A stretch of DNA of 64,000 nt from Shinisaurus crocodilurus (GCA_021292165.1 CM037877.1:124066402-124130401); one strand, 5' to 3'; numbered from the stretch's first letter, positions 45,000-58,049 are shown. Numbers and translations are program-made. The notes: generated from the sequence alone by a model not told the origin.

Positions 45000-47900
45000 T
45001 CACTTACAGTAAATATGTATGAAATATATATCCATAAGTATCAAAAATTATGTAGTAATACAATTATCTATAAAAATAGTTATGCATAAACGTCAGGAAA
45101 AGCAGACCAAATATCTATGTATTTATCCATCTGCAGGTAGCGTCTAAAACGACCCGCTCAAATGTTGAAAGCATTATTAGGTCCTCAATCCATTGTGTTA
45201 TAGGAGGTGAGCGTTTATCTTTCCAGTGTTGTAATATCAGTCTTTTGGCTGTCTAGAGGGTGCAGAAAATCCACATGTGTTGTCCTTGTGATAAATTCCA
45301 TACAGCAGGTATATAATTTAAAAGAACGTGTGCATCAGTAAATATTAAAGAGCATTCTAATACTAGATTTATCTGTACTATGACCACTACCCAAAAAGAA
45401 GCAACCACTGGGCATTGCCAAAACATATGGGTAAACGAAGCATTCACATTATTACCCCTCCAACAGTTAGCTGCCGTAGACAAACCCTTATTAAAAAGAC
45501 GTTGTGATGTCCAATAAACATGGAACAAAAGTTTTTGCTGAATAAGACGTAACCTAAGATCCATAGACCCTTCTGACACAGACGCAAAAACAATGTTCCA
45601 TTGATTAGGCAACATAAGACCATCTAATTCCCTATTCCATTCATCTTTAAGACTCTGTGTATCATACTTATTCACCGATAATAAGTATTTATAAACATGA
45701 ATCATAGGTTGATATAACTGCTCCGCCTCAATCATTGCATCCAATAGTGAAGGAGGCTCTGAAGCTGTAAAAGCAGCCGGACCAAACCTAGATTCTAGCA
45801 AATGTTGCAATTGCAAGTATTTCCACTCAGCTGAGGCAGGCAAGTTATATTTAGTACGCAAAGCCAAAAATGACAAAAGCACATCATCTACACTCACTAA
45901 TTGATCCAAAGTAAAAATCAACCTGTCTGCCCAAGTTCACCACAGGAATGTTTTCTTACCAATTTTAAAATCCAGATTACCCCATAAAGTCAGTTTAGCA
46001 TGAGAAAATGGGTCAAACTGTAATTGACAAAATGTAATACACCACACCTCTCTAACTGCTGTGATTGTAGGAGGCACCCTATCCATTTTAGTGTAGCGAG
46101 ACCCTAATGCCATCCATTTGGAGAGAGGATCCAGATGTAAGGATTCCAAAACTGACCAAGGTGGATAATCCAATCTAAGTGGAAAAGACCAGAATTTAGA
46201 ATAGTCAACAAATAAGCCCAATGATATAAGGTAAGATCTGGAAAACCAAACCCACCTTCTTTAGTGCAAGTTGCATTCTTTTCAAAGAGATTCCTGGAGG
46301 CGAGGAACCCCAGAATAATTTGCGAAACAAAGCATTAAATTTTTGAAAATAATTGCCTGGTATAAATAGAGGAATCCCACATAAAACATATACAATCCTA
46401 GGTATTATATTCATCTTAAGTGCATTAACCTTACCCCACAAACTCAACTTAAGAGGTGCCCATCTCTCTATATCTTGTGAGATTAATCAACTTACTCAAA
46501 TTAAGTTTAATCATTTGGGATATGTGTCTAGGGATAAGTATTCCCAAGTAAGTAATAAAATCTGGGCACCATCGAAATTGCCACTGAGTTAATACACTCT
46601 GAGATATATTATCTCCAATCAGCATCAATTCCAATTTTGACCAATTAATTAAATAGCCAGACAAATCACCAAAGTTCTTAACCACCTTCATCAAAGCAGG
46701 AACCGATGACTCTTGATTATAGTACTCTTCCAGTACTTAAAGGGTTGTCACACAGAGGAGGGCCAGGATCTCTTCTCGATCATCCCAGTTTGCAGGACAC
46801 AGGAATAATGGGCTCAAGTTACAGGAACCCTGATTCCACCTAAACATCAGGAAAAAATCCTGACTGTCAGAGCAATAAGACAATGAAACCAACTACCTAG
46901 GGAGGTGGTGGGCTCTCCCACTCTGGAGGCATTCAAGGTGCGGCTGGACAGCCATCTGTCGGGGATGCTTTGACCTGGATTCCTGCATTGAGCAGGGGGT
47001 TGGACTCGATGGCCTTGTAGGCCCCTTCCAACTCTACTTTTCTATGATTCTATGACTGGAGTTTTGCAATAAACAATAAAAGAGCATCAGCATAGAAAAT
47101 AGTTTTAAATTCTAAACAATCATGTAAAAATCCATGAATACTACTATTCTGTCTAATAGCGCATGCCAGGGATTCCAAACATAAGTCAAATATCAATGGA
47201 GAAAGTGGACATCCCTGTCTAGTACCTCTCCCAAGTATAAAATAGTCTGAGAAAAACCCATTGGTCTTAACTCTCGCTCTTGGGGTTGAATATCAAATTT
47301 TAACCCAATTTAAAAATCCCATGGGAAGGCCAAAGTTTCTCAACGTAGCAAACGTAAATTTCCAATGAATTTTGTCAAAGGCCTTTAGCATCCAAAGAAA
47401 TTATAGCAGCCGAGTCTATTCTATTTGTATTTAAAGCAATCAGATCAACTACTAATCTAAGATTATCGGCTCCCTGTCGATTTCTAATGAATCCCACCTG
47501 ATCAGATCAAACAAGTGTTGTAATAACTTGTTGCAATCTATCAGCCAAAATTGCTGTTAATATTTTAATGTCAACATTAATTAACGAAATAGACTGATAG
47601 TTAGCGCAATATGTATGGTCTTTTCCAGGCTTAGGAATCACAGTGATAGAAGCGTCATTTATTGATGCCGAAAGAGAACCAGATTCAAAGATATAATTAT
47701 AAAGACGATGAAGCTTTGGGACCAAAAGGCTAGAAAATGTTTTGTACCACTCAGTTGGAAATCCATCTGGACCAGGTGCTTTCCCAGCATTCATATTTGA
47801 AATTATTTTCATTATTTCCTCAATATGCAGGGGAGCCATAAGGAACTATTGTTGTGAGGAATAAAACCTTGGAAGTTTAAGCTGAGAAAAGAAAACATCC

Positions 47901-48245
47901 ATATCTTGCTCTGACATTTCTTTACCTGTACTATACAAATCAGAATAAAATTTTAAAAATTGTGAATTTATATCTTTACGGGAAGTGTATATCATATCGC
48001 TCTCATCTTTAATAGCAGAAATAACATGCTGATGCTTTTCCTGTTTAAGACAATGTGCCAAAATCTTACTAGGACGTTCACCATTCTCCCAGTTTGCCTG
48101 TCGTAAACAGGTTAAAGCAAATTCTGCCTGCTGTGAAATGATATTATTCAATTCATATTTAATGCTCTGAAGCTCCTGATAAAGTTGTGCAGTTGGAGAA
48201 GTAGCAAACTGAGTTATAAGGGATTTCAACTTCTCACTCAAAACT
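45000..48245 (-). pseudogene. L1 ORF2, minus strand, broken
   Basis: From right to left this gives the linker (LKSLITQFATSP, 48241), the RT fingers (MNAGKAPGPDGFPTEWYKTF and ITVIPKPGKD at about 47790-47620), the RT post-palm region (GDLSGYLINWSKLELM at about 46680), a central block (WGKVNALKMNIIPRIVYVL at about 46440) and the C-terminal domain, with FTHMFWQCP at about 45430. The FADD palm region lies around 47060-47150 and is badly decayed. The endonuclease is missing. A CR1 is inserted at 46723-47054. Frame breaks are frequent, yet long open pieces remain, such as 45921-45253. It is a 5'-truncated, inactive L1 of a different subfamily from the 7 kb copy. Confidence 0.85.
46723..47054 (+). 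mobile_element. CR1 3'-end insertion in minus-strand L1
   Basis: Starts at GTACTCTTCCAGTACTT in the RT C-terminus, carries the GGTGGTGGGCTCTCCCACTC block and ends TTCTATGATTCTATGA. L1 text continues on both sides. Confidence 0.9.
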
Positions 48246-48259
48246 ACTCACTGCATTTT

Positions 48260-49614
48260 TAAAATTTTGTTTTTATAGGAAGCATGCACAGTTTGTGACA
48301 TTGTACAACATCATTACTGATCATGGTGATGGCAGAGCACAACAGCAGCAGCAGACTTCACCCAGACAAACACATGCACACACAGGCCTTGTTTGTAAAG
48401 TAGATGCTTTTTAAAGTAAACAACAGTAGCATACGATTTCTCAGACACTGTAAGCTTGATGGTTACAGACTTTGTAAATTCAGTTTCTTAAATGTTACTT
48501 ATTCTGTGAGGAAAGGAAAACACAGAACATGTCTCCTGCGTCAGTTAAGTTAGTTAACTGTAGGACCAGTCTAACTGTCAGAGAGAGAGAATGGAATTTC
48601 TAACTTGTTGCCACACAACGTCCAGCATTCCCTCCCCTGATTCAGTCAGGTGGTTTGCTCCACTGAACCCTGCCCCCTGACTTCTCAGAGAAACTTGACT
48701 TTTGCCTTTGCCCTTCAACCAGACTATAACAGTCTATTTTAACCCTTTACTGGGCAGTAAACTTAAAAACCCTCCCTGCAGAGTTGACATCTTCTCATTA
48801 CATATTCCAACACATGGGGAACATCTGTTAAGGCATGAGCCTTAGCTTCCAATTTCCTGGCTTTGTGGAGCTTGAGCCAACATGAGATAACCTTAACTCT
48901 GGTCTTAAACCAGCAGGGTTTTTGATCATTGTATTTCCGTAGTTTTTAAAAAAGAAAAATTATTATTAAAGTATTCTGAACCCTCCCCCCAACCAAAAAC
49001 ACAAACTAAAAAACCCAAAACACAAACAAGTCATTAACGGAGTATATGTGTACAAATGAATAAATATGTCCTGTATGTTCAGAACAGCTTACTTCTGAGT
49101 AAGCCTGCACAGGATACCCTTCCTTTTCCTCCCTTCCTTCATCAGTGAGAGTGATTCCCTCAGCCTTCAAAATTACCTCACTCTTATCTCAGTTGACAGT
49201 TCCCTGTTACGCCTCCCGCACTGTCAGAATGCTGACAGGGGCAGTGGAATTCAAAACACTGGCAGCATTCTTGCTTCAGAGTGGAACTGAGCATGCCCAA
49301 CATAACTGTCAGCAAGTTTCTGCCATAGACTTTCATGGGGCAGAAAAACCTTAATACTATTTAAACTGCTGCTCAGAATTTCACCAAAGCAATGAAAGGC
49401 AAACCTCCTCAACAAGCCTGAGTAAAGTATATCAGAGTTTTCCTAGAATTTGAAAGAAATACATGATAATGCAGAGCTGCAGCTTGAGTAAAAAGCACAA
49501 ACTGGTAAATTTTCAGCACTTTTTAACTTGCTCTGCCTGTGGAATTTGTATCTGATTGGTTTGAAATTTTGCAAGATTGTAGGTGTCATCATGTAGATTA
49601 TAGATACCATGTAT
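48260..49614. other. Unassigned DNA
   Basis: No recognised gene or mobile element, apart from a short TTACTTCTGAGTAAGCCTGC at 49090 that may be a degraded Harbinger-like MITE. Confidence 0.4.
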
Positions 49615-50907
49615 ACCTTGAAAACAATGCAGTGATTACTAGAAGCCAGCATGGATTTGTCAAGAACAAATCCTGTCAGACTAATCTGATCTCATTTTTT
49701 GATCGGGTAACCTCCCTTGTGGACTGTGGGAATGCTGTGGACATTATATACCTGGACTTCAGCAAAGCTTTCGACAAAGTGCCTCATGATATCCTGATTA
49801 GTAAGCTAGCTAAGAGTGGGCTAGATGGAACAACTATCAGGTGGATCCACAATTGGCTAAAGAATCGGACTCAAAGAGTGCTTATCAATGGTTCCTTCTC
49901 AAACTGGGGAGAGGTAACGAGCGGGGTACCACAGGGCTCGGTCCTGGGCCCGGTGCTCTTCAACATTTTTATTAATGACTTGGATCAGGAGGTACAGGGA
50001 ATGCTTATCAAATTTGCAGATGACACAAAGTTGGGTGGAACAGCTAATACTCTGGAAGACAGAAACAAAATTCAAAGTGACCTCGATAGGCTGGAGCGCT
50101 GGGCCGAAAACAACAGAATGAAATTTAATAGGGATAAATGCCAAGTGCTGCACCTAGGGAGAGGAAACCAAATGCAGAGTTACAGAATGGGGGACACTTG
50201 GCTCAACAATACTACAAGTGAGAAGGATCTTGGAATTGTGGTAGATCACAAACTGAATATGAGCCAGCAATGCGATGTGGCTGCAAAGAAGGCAAATGCA
50301 ATTTTGGGCTGTATTAATAGAAGTATAGCTTCCAAATCGCGGGAAGTGATAATTCCCCTTTACTCGGCACTGGTTAGGCCTCATCTTGAGTACTGCGTCC
50401 AGTTCTGGGCACCTCACTTTAAGAAGGACATAGACAAACTGGAGAGGGTTCAGAGGAGGGCAACAAGGATGATAAAGGGTCTGGAAACAAGGCCCTATGA
50501 GGAGAGACTGAAAGAACTGGGCATGTTTAGCCTTCAGAAGAGGAGACTGAGGGGAGATATGATCGCACTCTTCCAGTATTTGAAGGGATGTCACACAGAG
50601 GAGGGCAAAGATCTCTTCTCGGTCATCCCAGTTTGCAGGACACGGAATAATGGGCTCAAGTTACAGGAACCTAGATTCCACCTAAACATCAGGAAAAATT
50701 TCCTGACTGTCAGAGCAATAAGACAATGGAATCAACTACCTAGGGAGGTGGTGGGCTCTCCCACTCTGGAGGCATTCAAGGTGCAGCTGGACAGACATCT
50801 GTCAGAGATGCTTTGACCTAGATTCCTGCATTGAGCAGGGGGTTGGACTCGATGGCCTTGTAGGCCCCTTCCAACTCTACTTTTCTATGATTCTATGATT
50901 CTATGTT
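49615..50907 (+). pseudogene. CR1 LINE, clean 3' half
   Basis: The element begins at CCTTGAAAACAATGCAGTG in the middle of the RT and stays in frame to the ORF2 stop at 50814-50816, about 400 codons. It includes [42 protein letters not shown] (about 50020) and the full C-terminus. Unlike three other copies it reads TTCTCAAAC rather than TTCTAAAAC at 49897, so this copy or its source kept the original sense codon. The 3' UTR and tail (TTCTATGATTCTATGATTCT) are complete. It lacks the endonuclease and RT fingers and cannot move on its own, but it is the least damaged CR1 RT C-terminus in the window. Confidence 0.9.
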
Positions 50908-51075
50908 TCAAGTTATTAGCTCTACAGGCATCATTTTTATAAGTGATAGAATTTTAAGGCTTATAATGCGGAACCCTTTTTTTTTTTTTTGTGACACCTT
51001 AATTAAAAGGGCAATCCTGTGCCCCTTTAATACATACAATGTGAGGGAGAGAGCATGAAAAATGAGATAGTAGCT

Positions 51076-51232
51076 CAGTTCAGACATCACACCGAACTAT
51101 GGTTAAAGAAGCTTAACTAATTGATAAGCCATGGTTTGTGGTTGACAGGGCAACCAAATTCAGAAACGGAGGTTTGAAGTGGTTTGTAAATCATGGTTTG
51201 TGCTCATTATGGTTTGACATGATGTCTGAATG
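51076..51232. mobile_element. Palindromic MITE-like repeat
   Basis: The ends CAGTTCAGACATCACACC and GACATGATGTCTGAA are inverted, and the interior has repeated forms of AACCATGGTTTGT and its inverse. No coding capacity. Confidence 0.55.
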
Positions 51233-52468
51233 GACAAACCATAGTTGTGGCTATTGTTTTGCCTCCAGAGGCTGCTGCACTAGGCAAGATGAGTGAAATT
51301 ATGAAGCTGAGTGCTGAGAGTACAGAGAATGAAAACAGACAAGCAACTTTAAACCATGGGTTGTATGTCCTGGAAGCTCAAACCATGATTAGGATTCTAA
51401 ATTATGGTTAGCAGAAATAATGGATTCAGTTCTGTCTGAACTGGAACATTATTTCTGGCCTTCTTATATTGTGTAATAGCAGCCCTATGAAGTTCTGGCT
51501 GTTGTAAAGCATGCTGTGATCTTGAAAGGCAAAGATGTTCCAGAATATTGTGCTTTAGGCAAGAATGGCAGCAGTCCAGAAGTAGTGCTTTCAACGTTAA
51601 GGTTCAGGAAATTACTATAAAGTAGCAACAACTTTCTTTGCTTCCCCCCATAGATCTCTAGTTTCCTGGACAAATGAAGAAAAAGTGGAAAGCTCACATT
51701 TTAGTGCAAGGAGCTTTGGAACAGTTGATATCTTTAAAGGACTCCAGAATTGTTACAGCTGTGTCACAGAAAAGGGAAATGTTGCATTGAAAGCACACCT
51801 CCATTCTTTTAGATTGGTTTGTACTGCTGCTTGGAAGAACTGCAGAGGCAGTGTGTGTCACTGTGCAGTAGTGTTTCAGAAACAGAACATTGGCTTGAGC
51901 TTTAAGGATGGGGCAGGGATCATTGCCCAGTTTTGACGTTCTGCATGGGTGGGTATCCTGAATGCTAAAACACATTCCATTGATAGCTGACCCTGTATGG
52001 AGCTTTTTCAATGGCTCCCTGTTTTCCCCCCTTCCAGCTCTCAAAAACTATTCTAACGGCTGCCCCTCCCCCTATCTTTCTGAATAGATTTCACTGCTGT
52101 GTAGAACTGAAGGGGTTTTCAAAGACCATGTTAACTTCTTTATCAGTGTCTCACCAGTATTTGTGTCACTGATGCTTTGTCAATCCAAAGTGATTCAGAA
52201 TTTCTCAGTGCCATCAGAGTCCCCCCTCCCTCATGAGGAATTCTAAAGCCTTTTTGTACTGAAATACTTACCAAATAACTTGAACCCTTGCACTCTTTCT
52301 TATGTTTCTTAACTAATTAACCCTAGTCATGGTTGTGCTCTGGACCTTTGCATCCACTATGTAATATTCTGTATGATGATGGCTCATGAGTGCTAATTTT
52401 TTTTAAAAAAGTGCTATTAAGGGAAAGGATCAGGATTGCAGCCCCACACCAATTTTCTGCTGAAACTC
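51233..52468. other. Unassigned DNA
   Basis: No gene or repeat recognised. Open frames here are short and lack motifs. Confidence 0.4.
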
Positions 52469-53608
52469 ATTGGGTGGCTTCGCGTGACACAACAACTCAC
52501 ACTGTGGCACAAGCCACGCAGTGTGGGTTGTCTGCCTGAGAGCCCATGATGTGCCCAACAGGTGATTGGGCACATTGTGGGTTCTTGCCCCCCTCCTCCC
52601 CCTTGGTCCTCTTGCAGGTATCTCAGAGAACACCCACAGAAGCACTCAAGTTTTCCCTCCCTCCCCACTGCTGCTGTCAAGATTGGAGATTGCTTGAACT
52701 GGCTATCAAGCTGGCCAAAGTGATCTCTGCCCCCAAAGGGCTCACAGTGGCGGCAGCGAATGGGGGAGCAGGGGGAGCGATCACTGCTCCCCTGCAGCCA
52801 GCTGTTTTGTGCCGGTGCGGGCGGTGGAAAACTGGAGGCAGTTTCAGCCAGCTATTTTATTTATTTATTTATTTATTTATTTAATACATTTTTATACCGC
52901 CCAATAGCCGAAGCTTCTCTAAGAGCTATGCAAAGCCGGTGCCCCCAACCCAAAACGCACCGCTGCTGCGAGCCTTGTGGCACAGAGCAGGGGAGCCGAG
53001 ATCGCTTGGGTTGGGTGGCTAGCCTGCCGGCCCAAACAATCTCCCTTCTCCACTGGTGCTGCCAGCCCTTTCATTCTGGCGGCGGTCATGGGGAGGGGGG
53101 GAGCAGAGACTGCTGCACCGACTCATGAGTTGGCTGCAGTGCTCTGCGGCACCTGCTGCCGCGATGAGCCCCTTTTAGGACTTGGGCATCAGCGAAGCAG
53201 AGATTGCTGAAGCTGGTTCGCAAGCTGGTTTCAGTGATCCCTGCTCCCCCTCCCCCAGGGAGGGGCGAAGCCTCTGACAGCTGGCCCCAAGTGCTGCTTG
53301 GGCACTTTGGGGCTGCTGTCAGTGGCACTCATGCACAAGCCGCTTGGCAAGAGCAGAAAGGGGATTTTGCCACTCTTGCCAAGTGGCTCCTTTGTAGTTG
53401 GGCTTGACCCATGATGGGTTGTCATCTGGGTTCAGATGAGACGACAACCCATTGTGGGTCAAACAGACCCAAGCTATGGGTTGTCAGGGTGGCTTATAAG
53501 CCCAAAATAGGTCACCCTGACAAACCTGTCCCGGGTTCACACGGCACGACAACCCACCGTGGCTTATAAGCCACGGTGGGTTGTTGTGTCATGTAAACCT
53601 AGTCACTG
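52469..53608. mobile_element. Foldback-type DNA element, family A, uninterrupted copy
   Basis: The right end holds a hairpin (53533-53597) with CACGACAACCCACCGTGG and its inverse around a TTATAA centre, preceded by a second hairpin around GGCTTATAAGCCC. It ends AGTCACTG, like the copy ending at 9247. The left end is the inverse of the same terminus (GTGACACAACAACTCACAC). The interior is GC-rich. An inverted L2-type tail (52857-52925) is embedded. No transposase is visible. Confidence 0.65.
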
Positions 53609-53826
53609 CTTCCTGGCTGCTTTTTGCTCCCTAAAGTGCTTCAGGAGCAAATAGCAGCCAGGTAGAGGCTGATTTCTGGCAGAAAGCTGGCACAGGGCCC
53701 TAATCTAGATTGGAAGCATTTTCTGGAATGGGTCACATAGCTGCTTTTTCTCCAAAATAAATGTGGCCAGGTTAAAAATGCTTGTTTAACTATGTGAGTA
53801 CTGTATTGTGTACTTTGGTCTTCACA

Positions 53827-53920
53827 GCCTGATCCTTGCAAGTTTACTCAAGAGTAAGTTTATCTAAGTTCAATGGGATTTACATCCACCACATACAGTA
53901 CATCTGTATAGGATTGCCAC
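53827..53920. mobile_element. Degraded Harbinger-like MITE
   Basis: AGTTTACTCAAGAGTAAGTT and GTATAGGATTGCCACC match the interior and right end of the 32353 element; the left end has diverged. Confidence 0.5.
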
Positions 53921-54669
53921 CTCAGTTTTGTAAGCGAGTTGAGGTGTATCCATACTTATTTTTAAAGAAGGCATTCTGATTATTTATTTATTAGTAATAA
54001 TTGTATACTGCTTAATATAATAAAACCTCTAAGGGGTTTACATACACAAATATTAAAAATCAGTTAAAAATATATGTAATACCATATAACATTTTAAAAA
54101 TTCCAAACCAACCCTAGTGATCAATGGGGTGGCAGATGTCGCAGCCAGGTTGCCCTCACATCCTCGTTAAACAGATGATTTAATAAGATCTTGATTAACA
54201 AACGTCTGTGTCTGTGCGGAGTTGGAGAAATATTTATTTACACAATTTATATACTATGCTATGTCAATAAACTATTCAAGCAGTGAACAATAAAAGGGAA
54301 ATAATAATTATAATAAGAATTAAAACCTTTAAAATCAGAGTAATAGAATCTGTTGATCATGTACTCCTGTATTGTAATTTGTATAGAGACTGCAGAGAGA
54401 GGCTGATTCTACCTCTACTAAGAACACTTCTGGGACAATATTTTGAAGACCTGGTATTGTTCTGCTTAAGGGTGATATCTCCTATATTACTGAGAGGGTT
54501 GCAAAAAATGTTTTGATTTGAGTGCAAATAAGGGAAAAAATACGTTGGCCTCCTTTTAAAGCCCATTTTATTTTTTGTATTTGTTCTTAATTAGTTGTAT
54601 TTGCTCTTTCTACCAAAATTCTTATTGGTCTGTGGCCATGTTAAATATTTCATTCATTTAAAACAATCA

Positions 54670-55880
54670 ACTTACAACAACAACAAAGATAAGATTTTAA
54701 AAAACAATAAAAAGAGACAGTAAAACAGAGCAGCAGCATGATGAACAATTATAACCCTGGGAAAGTTTGCGTAAACAAGTATGTTTTCAGGAAGCATTTA
54801 ACACACACCACATTTTCTGCCTCTTGAACTGTCTGGGGGAGGGTGTTCCAGAAGAGTAGGTGCCACTACTGAGAAGGACCACTTTCAAAATATTATCAGG
54901 ATCCAGCTTCATTTTATTGAGCAATATGCAGCTCATAACTGCAGCCAGTTCAGAATGTGCATGGTCACTCCTGACTCAGATGTTACAGAAAAATAGAGCT
55001 GGGTGTCATTAGCATACTGAGGACACCTTGCTCCAAATCTTCTAATGGCCACTCCCAATGCTTTCATATAGATCAGGGCTCTCCAACCTTGGGTACCAGA
55101 TGTTGCTGGCCTACAGCTCCCAGCATACCGTCAGCATGGCTAATGGCAAGGGATTCTGGGAGCTGTAGTCCAGCAATATCTGGGGACCCAAGGTTGGAGA
55201 GCCCAGATATATAGATGTATATAGATGTTAAACAACACTGGGGACAAAATAGTGCCCTGTGATACCCCACAGTTCAACTGCCAGGGGGTTGAGGCACAGT
55301 CACCCAATGTTATTCTCCGGAACTGACCCCATAAGTAAAAGCTGAACTACCATAAAATGGTGCCCCAACTCCCAACTTGTAGTGGGAGGATACCATGGTC
55401 AGTGTGGTATCAAAACTGCTGAGAGATCAAGAAGTAACAGGGTTGCACTCCCCCACCTTCTTGCAGAGAAGGTAATCCATCTGCCAAGACTGATCCCATT
55501 CTGAAACTGGGCCTGAACACAGACTGGAATGGGTCAAGGTAATCAGTTTGATTCAAGAGTGCCTGCAGCTGAATGGCCACCACTCTCTCAAGTACCTTGC
55601 CTAAGAACAGGGTATTTGTGACTGGAGTATAGTATAAATCTCTGGATCCAGGGAGGGTTTTTCCCCAGGACTTGCCATACTGCTACCTCCCTTCAAAGCT
55701 GCAGGAACCACTCCATCACACAATGGTGCATTCACTACTCCCCTGAACCATCCACTCAACCTCCTGCAGCTAGCTGGAAGGACAAGGGTTGAGAGCATGT
55801 GGTAGGTCGCACAGATGCAAGCATCTTATCCGTATCCCCAGGCTTCAAAATCTAAAAATGGGATGAGACAATGCACTGAA
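54670..55880 (-). pseudogene. L2 LINE RT palm relic with a MITE insert
   Basis: On the minus strand the decayed frame reads CGIPQGTILSPVLFN-like text at about 55270, VAIRRFGARCPQYANDTQLYF at about 55030-54980, and TVVAIQLQALLNQ further upstream. The YA(N/D)DTQLYF box is the L2 RT catalytic motif; here Asn stands where the first Asp is expected. A hAT-like MITE at 55074-55206 interrupts it. It is an old inactive relic. Confidence 0.65.
55074..55206. mobile_element. hAT-like palindromic MITE
   Basis: The ends CAGGGCTCTCCAACCTTGGG and CCCAAGGTTGGAGAGCCCAG form 20-bp inverted repeats with one mismatch. ATATAGAT precedes it and recurs within 2 nt of the right end, consistent with an 8-bp duplication. 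It disrupts the L2 RT relic. Confidence 0.75.
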
Positions 55881-55984
55881 CACCTCAACAGACACTGTTT
55901 TGATAGTGGTATTCCAGTCAGCATGGAGATGAGTGATTTCTGTCTTTGAAGTGTTTGGTAAACTTGTCACAGTGAGCTTCTGAG

Positions 55985-56843
55985 GGCTCCAAGTATTTAT
56001 TTATTTATTACATTTTTGAATCGCCCATCTGGCCGGCCACCCGGCCACCCTGTGCGATGTATAATAGAATAAAATACAATAATAAAACACAATTAAAATA
56101 GTATAAGATTTTTTAAAAATCCGAACCCACCCCATATTCCTGCCTGAAAAACCAAGTTTTGAATGCATGGCGGAAGCTCATCAAAAAGGGGGCATGGTGA
56201 AGGTCACTGGGGAGGGAGTTCCATAACTTGAGGGCTGCCACAGAAAAGGCCCTCTTCCTAGTCCCCACCAGCCTGGCTGCTCTGGCTGATGGGACAAGGA
56301 GAAGGCAGATCTTGTTGAGCGGCCTACTTGATGTTGCTGGAGGCGTTCCTTGAGATAAACTGGACCGGAGCTGTTACATAGGGTTTTAAAAGTCAAAACC
56401 AACACCTTGAATTCGGCTTGGCAGGCAACTGGTAGCCAGTGCAACTCCTTGAGCACTGGCGTGATGTGATCCCGCCGGCAGCTGCCTTTAACCAGGTGAG
56501 CCGCTGCGTTCTGTACCAGCTGTAACTTCCGAACCATCTTCCAGGGTAACCCCACGTAGAGCGCATTACAGTAGTCTAGGCAAGAGGAGACCAAGGCATG
56601 AACCACTGATGGGAGCAGATGGTTAGGAAGGTAGGGGCGCAGCTGCCGTATCAGATGGAGCTGATATAGTGCCGCCCGGCTCACAGCTGACACCTGAGCC
56701 TCCATGGACAGCTGGGAGTCTAGAATGACCCCCAAGCTGCGGACCTGGTCCTTCAGGGGTAGATCTCCGCATTGTTGCTGGTATCTGTGATTTGAGATCG
56801 GAGACAGCCGCGGGCTGAGGTGCTGTGGGACTCTCTCTGGCAT
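55985..56843 (-). pseudogene. L2 LINE RT C-terminus and 3' end
   Basis: The minus-strand frame 56843-56181 is open for 220 codons. It shows LGVILDSQLSMEAQVS, SSCLDYCNALYVGLP, LQLVQNAAAHLV and HITPVLKELHWLPV, the RT thumb and C-terminal region of the L2 clade. The 3' UTR continues to 55985 with GGGTGGCCGGGTGGCCGGCC-like sequence and AATAAAT repeats on the minus strand. The catalytic palm is not in this copy. It is 5'-truncated and younger looking than the L2 pieces at 24 and 55 kb. Confidence 0.8.
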
Positions 56844-56980
56844 GGGTGAGTTGCAGTGCCCAAGGCCCCCACCCCTGCTGCTCTCTCCAGTCTGAAATCA
56901 GAGATAGCCGTGGGGATGAGGGGGGTGAAACTCGCCTGCACAGCCCTTCTTCCGAGTTCAGAGGTAGCAGCGGTGTGTGT

Positions 56981-57028
56981 GTCCGTCCGTGCTGTCCGTC
57001 CGTCCGTCCGTCCGTCCGTCCGTCCGTC
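56981..57028. repeat. (CCGT)n microsatellite
   Basis: About 11 CCGT tetramers with one GCTGT interruption. Confidence 0.95.
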
Positions 57029-57430
57029 CTCTGAGGGGATTCCTCCAGGGAGAGGTGTTTGGAGCCTAAGCCCTGCCCCCTGGAGGAACCCCAGGAGGCT
57101 GTGTGGGCCATCTTGGGGTGCCTTGGAGGCCAGAGATTCTACACCCCTGTTCTAATGGATGAGTGAGGTTTTATTACTTATACTCAAAAGAAGCAAAAAT
57201 ATTTAATTATGAAAGCAATTTTGAGGTGAGATTATGCTGGTTAATTTCATATGCTCAGGAAGTGCAGAAATGTATCAAAAGGTCAGTGTGTGCTACCTGA
57301 GTGATTGTTGCAAGCCATATTTGTTGAATAGGCTTCTAGATAAATAATTAATAACATTATTCAACTCAACATAGTACATTGTACAAGATCTCAAGGCTGG
57401 TAGAAATATTATCAATTTATTAAGTGTTAA

Positions 57431-57895
57431 TGTCAGAACCTGACTTCCTGGAGCCGAGGCACAACTCAAAGTAAAACCTTTTATTGAAGTAATTCCTGTA
57501 ATTAGCTATAAGCCTTTATAGTCCCAATAAAGATCCACAGTACACAGATTACCATGTAGTTGTAGATTTCATAGATCATAGAGTTGGAAGTTCCTTGACA
57601 AGAATCAGTCCATGGGCATCAGAACAAAAGACCCAGTCAGTCCTATGTTCAGCACACAGAATATATCTCCATAAGTTCAGAGTTCCAGTGAAACCAGGAA
57701 GCTTTCCAGGTTACCAATGTGTTATTTCCAGCAAAGTCTACTGCTGGTTGCTCTGGTTTAAGTACAGAGGAGTAGCCACTAAAGATCGGTATCGGACATT
57801 CGATCCTGGCAGGGAAACCTGGCTCTCAGATGGTTGCTGTGCCTTACGGGATGCCTCTGCTCCACCCTCTTTAGTTGACGACGCATGTTAGGACA
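57431..57895 (-). mobile_element. Possible solo LTR
   Basis: On the minus strand the segment runs from TGTCCTAACATG (57895) to GGTTCTGACA (57431), giving TG...CA ends. A CAATAAAAGG polyadenylation signal lies about 50 nt before the end, as in an R-U5 region. The flanking pentamers (gttaa, caccc) do not match, so the boundaries or the call may be wrong. A 22-bp inverted CR1 tail lies at about 57568-57590. Confidence 0.35.
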
Positions 57896-58049
57896 CACCC
57901 CTGAAACCCACTCTCCTTCTGCTGCCCTGTTCCCATGGAAGATGTCCCTGGTTGAGAAGCAGGGGCCTTCATCAAGGTCAGGTCTCCCAGCTGTGGAAGA
58001 TAGGCTGCATCAGCGTCATGCGTCTCACCCCCTCCTGACTTGTTTCCCT

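Noticed and set aside
56986..57155. Frames crossing the CCGT repeat
   Set aside because: Low-complexity Pro/Ser/Val repeats from the microsatellite.
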